Shown here in pieces: positions 56,090 through 64,000 of a stretch of 64,000 nt of DNA. The translations under genes and the position numbers were made by a program. Positions within the stretch are counted from its first letter, which is position 1. Each line of letters begins with the position of its first letter. Source of the stretch: Pseudeuparius sepicola (lineage: Eukaryota; Arthropoda; Insecta; Coleoptera; Anthribidae); contig OY987298.1 in assembly GCA_963920635.1 (NCBI GenBank), forward strand, positions 119,774,035-119,838,034, in the 5' to 3' direction. Under the pieces are notes generated by a model. The model was not told the DNA's origin. It saw only the letters and a list, made by a program, of their open reading frames with translations, and did not search any database.

Positions 56090-57574
56090 TCTATTGTTTT
56101 CACAGGAACTATAGTAGCTACGATTCTACTATGCAGTACACTTACCACGGCGGACCAATCACAGGACTTCACACAGGGGGCTCTATTAATTCGACAGGGC
56201 AGGATAGTCCTAACAGATGAAAAATGGACATTAGCGGTGGACATAGACCTTCAAGTTTACATTAACGTGGCTAACCAACTCAAGGACAAGTTAGAAGAAA
56301 TAACGAACACAAGCATGGAACTGGAGAGAATACTGCCAGGGCATCGACTGGAGTATCTGCAGGATGAACAAACTATCATGATAGGTCGACTGAATCAGAT
56401 CTTGACAACAGTAAAGTACACTTTGGAAACCACTCCAAGACATGAACGGGGATTGATGGATGTGGGAGGATCAGCATTAAAATTTCTCTTTGGAACACCA
56501 GACAACAATGACCTTACCCAGATCCAGGATGAGTTGCAATTCCTCACAACGCAAGGGGACCAAGTTGTTCATACAGTACAAGCACAGGCAAGTTTACTTA
56601 ACCAAACTTATGCTTTAGTTAAGACCAACCACGAAAACATGGGAAGAATCAACGAGGCGAACAGTATCATACAAAACGAAATTATCGCTCTACAACGCAT
56701 CCAACAAACAGAAAGAGACCACATGGGTAAAATTATGGATGGACTATTTACGGTAAATCGAAACCTAAGGACATTAGATTCTGTGATCTCTTCACTAGAG
56801 TTCCGCTTAAATGAACTATTGAATGCGCTCAACCAAATCGCAGATGGACGATTGAGCCCTACAATTCTAGCACCCGAAAAGTTATACCAAACTCTCAAGG
56901 CAATCGAAGAAAAATTACCAAGCGATTATTACTTTCTACATGCAGTACGAACAATTGACATTTACAATTTCTACGTCACTTCAACCACGTCAGCAGCCAT
57001 GGTGGACCAAGTAATAAGAGTTTTCATACAGTTACCTTTAGTCACTCAGACGAAAATGGACAAATTTTACATACCACCACTTACTACTTCAGCGAACTTA
57101 AGTTTAGGATTCTCCGACGAACCGACCATCCACAGAACTATTGAACTTTTACATGTACAAAATTTAACAGACCTTGACATAGACATGCAACAAGTACAAA
57201 TAATGGCCCAGAAACTTCCAACCTCTTCGCCTAAAGTTTCCCAAACGTCTTTACAATACATTATCCTAGCCAGCGCCGCGTCAGGCGTCATATTGTTCCT
57301 CATTATCTTAAATTGTCTGATGGCAAGATGTCGTCAAAAATATCCTATCCCCATCCCTATGGCAATTCCAGCACCAGCTACTCCCCAGTTACTAGCACGA
57401 ACGAGCGTCGCTCAGCAGTCCAGCCCCACTCACGATGACCATGGATATGCCAGACCTAGGAGATTTGGCACCGTCACGTTCCAAGCCGATCCTGTACCAC
57501 CAGCAGCACCACCTTTACCACAAGTAGATGCACAGGGATACATCAGGATGGGACCTCTCCAACCAACGACATAG
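56090..57574 (+). CDS. env: Envelope-like (F-type) glycoprotein of the gypsy element
   Basis: Open from just after TAA at 56087-56089 to TAG at 57572-57574, without an ATG at the front. CTATTGTTTTCACAG|GA at 56092-56105 is a good splice acceptor, so the start codon probably comes from an upstream exon of a spliced mRNA, as in gypsy. The N-terminal hydrophobic segment (IVATILLCSTLTT) fits a signal peptide. The basic HER site followed by GLMDVGGSALKFLFG (from about 56450) matches the fusion-peptide region of insect retroviral and baculoviral F proteins. Heptad-like helices follow, and a membrane span ILASAASGVILFLIILNCLM (about 57260) precedes a Pro-rich tail of about 85 residues. Uninterrupted. 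Confidence 0.88.
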   Translation, partial: SIVFTGTIVATILLCSTLTTADQSQDFTQGALLIRQGRIVLTDEKWTLAVDIDLQVYINVANQLKDKLEEITNTSMELERILPGHRLEYLQDEQTIMIGRLNQILTTVKYTLETTPRHERGLMDVGGSALKFLFGTPDNNDLTQIQDELQFLTTQGDQVVHTVQAQASLLNQTYALVKTNHENMGRINEANSIIQNEIIALQRIQQTERDHMGKIMDGLFTVNRNLRTLDSVISSLEFRLNELLNALNQIADGRLSPTILAPEKLYQTLKAIEEKLPSDYYFLHAVRTIDIYNFYVTSTTSAAMVDQVIRVFIQLPLVTQTKMDKFYIPPLTTSANLSLGFSDEPTIHRTIELLHVQNLTDLDIDMQQVQIMAQKLPTSSPKVSQTSLQYIILASAASGVILFLIILNCLMARCRQKYPIPIPMAIPAPATPQLLARTSVAQQSSPTHDDHGYARPRRFGTVTFQADPVPPAAPPLPQVDAQGYIRMGPLQPTT

Positions 57575-57667
57575 GGTCGTTATCATAATATTTTGTTTTA
57601 TTTCAGCCCTTTAGTTTAAATCTGTTTTAGAAAAAATTAACCCTGAAAAGAGTATATTTTTTCTTTT

Positions 57668-57680
57668 AAGGGGAAAGTAA
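57668..57680 (+). other. Polypurine tract
   Basis: AAGGGGAAAGTAA directly precedes the 3' LTR. This is where plus-strand priming is expected. Confidence 0.8.
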
Positions 57681-58840
57681 TGTGACAGGTAGGGCAATAC
57701 CCATTTTTTTCCATTCTAAACTTAGTAGGTATTTTTTTTATAAAAAGGAATAATTTTTCCAAATTGCTCAAACTATACCCGGACGCACTTATCTTAATTA
57801 CCCTCATTGAAACATCACGCGGTTTTTATCAATATTTTGGCGACCAAATTTAGGCTCACCTCTAACCTCCCTTCGCGAAATGTGTGCAAATGATGAAACA
57901 GTTAGAGATAACACGCAAGGCGTCAGGCAAAGAAACGCGAAGACTACGTGACTTGCGTCAAACAACCGGATTCAAATTTTGGATAAATTCCTAAGAGGCG
58001 GCCAACTCTGGGCTAATCTCCAGTGTGTGCCTGAGCTGTCTACACCGTGCTTCAAAGTGTCATACGCCGATCCTCGAAACGCCAACCTTGTCGACTGTCA
58101 ACTAAACATGAGTAAGCTATTGTGCTAAAACTATTATTTTCCGTTTTGCTCTAATTTTTCGTACTTAATTGAATTTTTGCTCTATTACCTACCTGTTGTG
58201 CTATACCTGTCGCTATTACTGGGGTTCTTATTTTATTGGGTTTTATTTTATTATTTTATTATTATTATTTTTCTCTATTGATCGGTTGCCCTTAGCGCAT
58301 TATTAATATTAGTGGGAATTTAAGGGGTTAGCTTAAAAGTGTATCAAACTAATATCAAGGATTTATTTTGATCAAAACAGTATTTTTCTTCTTCTTTACA
58401 TCCTTTATGTTAGTTCTTGACTATTCTTGTACCTTGCTTATATTTTAGATTATTGCTAATAAACGTTTTAGAATTTTTTTTTCAAGTTCCTTAATCAATT
58501 ACTTAAGCTTCCTGTATTATTAGTTTATTAGTGGGTTATTCTTGTTCTTAAATCATTCTCTAGTCATTTAATATATTATATTTTTATTGGGAAGAACGCC
58601 GATTATTATTTACCTTGGATCACCTGGACTGACAGAATAACAAGTATAGCTGGGGTGGCAAGCGAATCCTCGTACGCCCTTAATAATTAAAAATCAACTA
58701 AGATCCAAATAACCAATTAACAAGTATTTAGTTTTTTTTTCTCCTTATTTAAATAAGGTGGTGACAGCGAAGCCAACATCAGATTATTAGTTTTTGTGTT
58801 TTTCGTAAAAAAGTCCTTCCGACTCGTCCGGCTGGTAACA
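57681..58840 (+). repeat. 3' LTR, 1160 bp
   Basis: TGTGACAGGTAGGGCAATAC to GTCCGGCTGGTAACA, followed by target duplicate TCGG at 58841-58844. It has CTCAAACTATACCCGGACGC near 57765 where the 5' copy reads CCTTTTATGCCAATT. Confidence 0.95.
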
Positions 58841-58949
58841 TCGGGTATCCATGGAAAACAATTTGACAGTTGGTAATTTATTATTCTTACCTGTCTCTTG
58901 GCATTTAATAATTGTATCCAGTCACTGAACGTATCATAAAACTTCAATA

Positions 58950-59977
58950 ATGGTAACACACAATCAAAAAGTTGATATGTTAATAGTCTATGGAGAAGCT
59001 GAAAAAAATGTTAGAAGAGCCGTTAGAATTTATAGGGAGAAATATCGATTAGAAAAAAACTTAAGGGAGAACTAAAATAAATTTTCTACCCACAATGGCA
59101 AATCAATTATTAGAAGAATAGTTCGCAACAATGATGCAACAGTCCAAGTGTTACAATCTTTCGAAGATTATCCGAGAAACCCAATTACCTGGATAAGCTA
59201 GTAGAGAATTAAATTTGAAGAAGTCGTGTATACAACGAATTATGAAAGAAAACAAATATCGTGACTTTAAACTACATTACCTAGAAGATTTGGGAGAGAT
59301 AAATAAAGAAGAAATGCTTGGTTATATTGCTGAAATCATGGTGGTGACCGAGATTGGTGACAAGCTTATTTTCAGACATATTTATACTTCGGACAGACGA
59401 AAGTCGTTTTGTTAGTAATGGCTTACCTAACCGTAAAAACGAACATTATTGGTCCACTGCAAATCCTCATATTGTCAATCCAATTCGGAATCAGGGACAC
59501 TTCGGCATTAATGTATGGTGTGGCATAATTCGTTATAATTTAGTTGGGCCATATTTTTACGAAGGGGTTTTAACTGGAATAACATACCTTCAATTTTTGC
59601 AACAGCTGCCAGTTCTCATGGAAAATGTGCCATTGCAGTTAAGAAGAACCACATGGTTTTAACACGACGGAGCTCCAGCACACAAGGCCAACACTGTAAA
59701 AGAATTTTTAAATGATGAATTTGGAAACAAATGGATTGGAATAAATGGTCCCATGAAATGGCAACGAAAGTCGCCAGATTTAACACCGTTAGATTTCTAT
59801 GTATGTGGACTTCTAAAAAACATTGTTTACAAAACTCCGCCTTGGAATATTGATCATTTAATAGAAAAAATAAAAGATGCCTGTCGGCGAATAACACCAG
59901 ATTTATTAAGAAAGGTCACTAAGACAGAAGTTAGACGCCGTCTAGACATATGTTTATTAAAAGAAGGTAGTCATTGA
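58950..59977 (+). pseudogene. Mariner-type (DUF4817 plus DDE_3-like) transposase, decayed
   Basis: ATG at 58950 opens VTHNQKVDMLIVYGEAEKN, the N-terminal HTH region. Stops and frame changes follow. From 59354 the catalytic region is readable: DESRFVSNG and WSTANPHIVN, GINVWCGII.YNLVGPYF, LPVLMENVPLQLRR, then in a second stretch DGAPAHKAN (with a stop just before it), WQRKSPDLTPLDFYVCG, and an intact C-terminal part TPDLLRKVTKTEVRRRLDIC to 59977. Catalytic Asp and Glu/Asp positions are largely present, but stops make it inactive. Confidence 0.85.
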
Positions 59978-60318
59978 AAATTATTTATAAGTAAGAACCT
60001 ACCTAGCATTTATTTTGATATTGTTGGTTTCTGTTTTTCGCTGAAATTGTTAGGTTTTTAAATATAATACATAATAAGTGTTCATAATAACAGTTCTTCT
60101 TAAGAAGGCGTTCATACAGTTCTATTGTCATAACTAATAATAAAATTTTAATACTTTTTCCATAATATATCTGTCCGAGCATTTGTTAATTGTTAATGGC
60201 ATATTTTTCATATTTTTACAAAAAATAATACGAATGTAATTATTTTTTAATGAAACAAGATATCAAAACAAATTATTCAGAAAAGTTTATCAGAAAAACG
60301 TGCACTTTCCAAATATAA

Positions 60319-61159
60319 AGAGAAACAGGTATGGTCCTGGAAAAAATATATTTGATAACGTCATAACCTATATTTCCAAAATTCCTAAAAAAATTTCTTT
60401 TTGTTCCAAAAAACAAGCTTGAGTGGTCCTAAGAGAAACCCACAAGGCAAATTTTAACTTAATTTTATTGTTTGCCTATAATAACCCTCGGGCGTCGAGT
60501 TTAGAACACCCTGTACATTACAATTTCTTTGCATTCGGAAAAAAGTCTCGTAGTTCTCTACATATTTGTGTGTACAAATTTATTTGGGTGTCAGTATTTG
60601 TGTAAAAATAGAGCATGTTCATAATATTATAAGTACTTATACATAAAAGTCGAAGTGATTTAATTACTAACCTATTATAAAAGTGTTTATCGTTAAAGAA
60701 AACTATCATGCTTATGGTAATGCACTATACCGTTAATCCAAATTTCTTAAGTTTGATAAAATATGGCGGTTAAGTTAATACAGTGAAAATTTAAATTAAT
60801 AATTCATTTAATAAGTTTGGTCATTAAGCTAAAGGCTTATTAAGCTCGAACTTCAATAATTATGCATGCAAATTTATTCCAAACCGTTGATGGCATTGTT
60901 CAACCTGAAAGTTCTAGATTGTCTGCATTAGTCTAGGAATAAAGTGGTGGTGGTGCTATTAGTTAAGTGTTAAGTGCCCTTAGTACACGGGGTGTTTCAG
61001 AATTAACTACAAACGCTCGATGTGAATATTCCCCACTTAATTTTTATATAAAAAAATGTGGCGAAAAATTTAAATGTGTCAGCTTTGTATCAGATTTGTA
61101 CATTGTCCCAAAAACAATATATAAATTTTTTTATTCGATTTCACTGTGGGGTGGGTTAA
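60319..61159. other. Spacer without recognised gene
   Basis: Contains an isolated AACACCCTGTA at 60507-60517, a lone element-end-like motif. The sequence flanking the piggyBac insertion (CACTGTGGGGTGGG before TTAA) reads on at 63600 (GTCTGTCGATTTAATTTATC). No host frame is recognised. Confidence 0.4.
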
Positions 61160-61368
61160 CCCATTAACGCCCGAATTTTTTTTTCTTAAATTTAGGGTAT
61201 TCCCGGTATTTTTGAAGGTGTACAGAGTCCTGCTCCAGGTTTCTTAAAAAAAAGTTAATAAAACTTTCGTATTTAAAAAAAATGGTGTTACCATATGGTT
61301 ACGCTAGGCGTTTAAGTGAATGTTTTTAGGAAAAAATAAAAATCATAGAAAATCACAAACTACATGTT

Positions 61369-63377
61369 TTATTTTGTATGAAAAATTGCGAAACATTCAA
61401 TGCATAATCCTACATTGCATTTCTGGCACATAGTCCTAATATGAGAGATGCATCCTTCACCTGCGCAACGTCGTCGTTTTTTATTTGGGGTAGGAATCAC
61501 CAAATGATTCATGCCATCATAACGAAGTTCGTCCGAAACTCTGTTTAGAGATAATGACATCTTTGATATGGTTGGCCTTCCTCCTCCTCGAGGGGAGACA
61601 CCATACGTCTGAAGATATGTTTGGACGATTGATCTTCGAAACTCCAACTGAGACATACATCCATCTGATTTTCGATAAATTTGCCAGGCATTATGAACGC
61701 ATATGTCTATAATCCATGTGAAAATGGACCACCACCATTTTTTACCACGTACTCCAATACGGTATTGGGCAATATTTTGATCCATGCGATCTATTCCCCC
61801 CATATAGTTGTTATATTTAGAGATAAGATGCGGCCGTGTCACTTGAATATGTCTTTTTTCAGCTTGAGAAAAGCGACGTACATTTGCAATAGGCTCTACA
61901 CCAAAGCAAGTTGAAGCAACAGTAACTGTACTGTTATCCACCCACCTAACAACTATAATACCATTACTTTTATCTATAATGGATTCATAGGAGCCCCGTG
62001 CTTTCTTGGCCATAGTTTGTTTAGTAGTGAGAGGACAACTTTTAGGAAGCCTGTTTTCTCTGATTGTTCCCGTAGCTTGATATCCATTATCTCGAAGAAA
62101 TTTCAGTAATGTAAATCCAGTAAATAAATTGTCGAAGTATAATTTATATGGGTAAAAACCCTTTGCATTTACCAGTTCATCTAACATTGACACTAATGGA
62201 GCAGCCGATTTTCCGAATAATTTTTCATAGTTCTCAGATCGACGAGGATTATTGCCCTGATACATCTCAAAATCGACAATATAGCCTGAAGGAGTGTTGA
62301 GGCACCACATCTTGTAACCAAAGCGGATGGGTTTACCCCTTATAAATTGTTTACACCCATGCCGCCCGTAGTATTTTACCATGCTCTCATCGTAGCAGAG
62401 ATGTTCCTCGGGTATAAAAAGTTTCAGGCAGTTATTTTTTACTTTGTCCATAAGTGGACGCAATTTCCAAATTTTATCTTTTGCATCAGGTACTGCGTTA
62501 TCAGCAAAATGGATAAAACGGCAAATTTCCAAAAAACGATTACGCCTCATTGAATTATCAACTAGCTCATTTCGCATATCTGATCCTTTATCCCAATAAA
62601 ACCTTTTCCCTGGAAGCTCATTATAGCCAGTAAGTATGAGAATGGCCAAAAAACATTTTATTTCTTCCTTACTGATTTTTGGATCTGTATGATTGAGAAA
62701 TAAAGCATATTTACTGGATTGTTCTATAAAAAGATTCATGACTGAATCGTCTAGAAACATTTCGAATAGATCAACTGCAGTTTTGTCTTTATGATTATCA
62801 TAGGAAGTTTTTGGAAAAATACGTTGATTCGGGAGAAAATCACCTTGAATCCATTGGGCCTACTGAAATTTGTACTTGATTTATGTGTGGACTCCTGATT
62901 AGAGAATGGAACCATTTCTTCGTCCCCCTGAGCTCCTGAGCATCCACCAAGTCTGCTTCCATCAGATAATATAATTTCTGCTGGGGCTCTCAACTGAGAT
63001 CCAGGCAAATTATCCAATAAACCACCACTATCTTCTTCCCCGGAATCTTCATCGGACAGTATTCCGCAATCAGGTGGCTCCATGAATATATCTGCTACAT
63101 TATCATAATCTAGATATGCCATTTCTATGGCTTCTTGCAACGAAAAACCTCGTCTGAAACAAAAATAAGTTACTGAAAAAAAGCTGTAGTATATACGCCT
63201 TGAGTTACCATATGGTAACTCTGACGTAAATAAAGTCATAACTCCAACATCAAAGCACAAAAATATTGTGTGGTAACCTAAATATACTGTCTTAGATGTT
63301 TATTTACAGTTTTCATAAAAATGATATTGAAATCTGAATATTTATAAATAATATACTTACTCAAATCTCGGCTCCAT
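61369..63377 (-). CDS. piggyBac transposase with one small intron and one frame break
   Basis: ATG at 63377 starts MEPRFE, interrupted by a GTAAGT...TTTCAG intron of 207 bases (63154-63360). Exon 2 continues RGFSLQEAIEMAYLDYDN and the acidic EPPDCGILSDEDSGEE stretch. Near 62851-62858 the frame slips; loss of one A there explains it, because KWIQGD is expected at this point. From 62760 the frame is open to 61369: aspartates in CYDESM, LYFDNLF and GGIDRMDQ (residues 124, 210, 324 and 327 of that frame) fit the DDD(D) site of DDE_Tnp_1_7. The C-terminus has a Cys-rich finger (CAGEGC..C..C). Cut-and-paste at TTAA is the expected role. Confidence 0.9.
63154..63360 (-). other. Intron of the piggyBac transposase
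   Basis: Donor GA|GTAAGT at 63360 and acceptor TTTTTGTTTCAG|A at 63154 join the codon GA+A in frame. Joining gives an initiator Met six codons before the conserved RGFSL start, as usual for the family. Confidence 0.8.
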
Positions 63378-63599
63378 CACACTTTGCACAAAAAAAAACA
63401 ATAGGCAATTATAAAGTATTGTGTCGGTACAACGGAAAGCACTCAAATGATAACCTCTATGAAAATGTATGTGCTTATTCATTTGTAAGTGATATTTTAC
63501 GCCATCTATTGGCAAGTGGTTGAAGTAATGGCATACTTTGACTTAGATTAGAAATCTACAGCTGTAACCATATGGTCACTCTAGGCGCTAATGGGTTAA

Positions 63600-64000
63600 G
63601 TCTGTCGATTTAATTTATCGTCACGATTCATACATGGAAAATAGGTTATAAAAACACACAATCTTTTAAAACATTTCTCAGCTGTCTCTAGGTAGCCATT
63701 TTAAATTATTTATAGTGACTATGCATTCAAAAATTGTACGATTCTTTCTATAAGTTGGCGTTGTCGTGATTAACGACAGGCCCGTCGCCCTAGACAACCT
63801 CATTTCGGAATTGTTCTATAGCGATGTAATCTTTCAATAAAGAAGCTTGGCCATTTTGAACGATATTCTGTAAGTAGATTTTTATAGATGCATACCAATT
63901 GCCACCGGGCCGACGGCAACAGTCGCACTGCAGGCGTGTACGAAGCAGTGGTACTAAAAAAAAGTTTCTAAATAGAATAGCGATTTATATATTTTCTAAA
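63600..64000. other. No gene recognised
   Basis: AT-rich with one GC-richer part (63755-63800 and 63900-63945). No frame, repeat or RNA motif was identified. Confidence 0.4.

Larger units (their letters stand above)
49094..58840 (+). mobile_element. Ty3/gypsy retrotransposon with env (errantivirus-like), 9.7 kb
   Basis: Two direct LTRs, TGT...ACA, flank gag, pro, pol and an envelope frame in that order. The target duplication is TCGG (49090-49093 and 58841-58844). By eye the LTRs differ by about a dozen substitutions, one replaced block near 49165-49195 and two small length changes, so the insertion is young. Breaks seen: an in-frame stop in gag, a frame change between protease and RT, two in-frame stops and a frameshift in RT/RNase H, and a deletion in RNase H. 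Integrase and env are open. Presence of env with a spliced start places it with errantivirus-type insect retroelements. Confidence 0.95.
48522..60318. mobile_element. Head-to-head mariner-type pair, split by a gypsy element
   Basis: The left arm (48522-49031, minus) and right arm (58950-60318, plus) are inverted copies of the 3' part of one element: CACGTTTTTCTGATAAAC at 48529 against GTTTATCAGAAAAACGTG at 60284, and transposase code in both. The left arm lacks about 100 bases of the transposase middle and everything upstream. The transposase starts face each other, and the gypsy element at 49094-58840 sits in the axis. No TA target repeat was confirmed because the outer edges are degraded. 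Confidence 0.75.
61160..63595 (-). mobile_element. piggyBac-type transposon, 2.4 kb, TTAA-flanked
   Basis: TTAA at 61156-61159 and 63596-63599 bracket inverted ends CCCATTAACGCC (left) and CCCATTAGCGCC (right, on the minus strand). Sub-terminal copies of ACCATATGGTTAC.CTAGGCG occur at 61289-61314 and 63564-63590 in opposite orientation, with another ACCATATGGTAAC at 63209. The single gene lies on the minus strand. Ends and target duplicate are clean, so insertion is probably recent. Confidence 0.93.

Noticed and set aside
62850..62890. A second intron in the piggyBac gene ending at TTTCAG|TAG
   Set aside because: In the phase needed for the downstream frame the exon would begin with a stop codon; a single lost base is simpler.
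1..64000. CRISPR arrays, rRNA and bacterial-type operons
   Set aside because: No spaced direct repeats, rRNA cores or operon-like gene runs are seen; all evidence points to animal nuclear DNA.

Overview
This is an AT-rich, transposon-dominated stretch of animal nuclear DNA, most likely from an insect. The evidence is an env-bearing Ty3/gypsy (errantivirus-like) element, a piggyBac element with a small intron, several relics of Tc1/mariner-type elements with an insect-style HTH-DDE transposase, and many TA-flanked elements with CAGGGTG-like ends. The species cannot be fixed from the sequence; a beetle, bug or moth would all fit. No complete host gene, tRNA, rRNA or CRISPR array was found. One 24-codon exon ending in a perfect splice donor (36331-36402) is the only host-gene candidate.

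Layout. 1-1071: three copies, one inverted, of a repeat carrying a consensus-perfect hammerhead ribozyme. 1363-3565: a foldback element, a dead mariner-type transposase and a MITE. 5436-7040: a 1.6 kb palindrome. 12141-14797: a GC-rich MITE and a 1.7 kb palindrome built from two facing 5' halves of a mariner-like element. 16937-19192: nested non-autonomous DNA elements and a relic coding for a widespread insect transposon protein. 19868-20729, 27098-27929, 33111-34735 and 36981-39222: further palindromes, the last one 2.2 kb. 41023-41466 and 45841-45999: a second, unrelated hammerhead family, again with one inverted pair. 48522-60320: a head-to-head mariner pair whose axis was hit by a 9.7 kb gypsy/env retrotransposon with 4-bp target duplication. 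61160-63595: a nearly intact piggyBac element in a TTAA duplication.

How the pieces relate. The gypsy element has nearly identical LTRs, open integrase and env frames, but several breaks in gag and pol, so it could only move with help. The piggyBac transposase needs one lost base to be explained but has all catalytic aspartates and clean ends. The palindromes would each give long double-stranded RNA if transcribed. The two hammerhead families are the most unusual content: self-cleaving RNA motifs arranged as inverted and direct repeats, as reported for Penelope-like elements and animal retrozymes, with no reverse transcriptase nearby.
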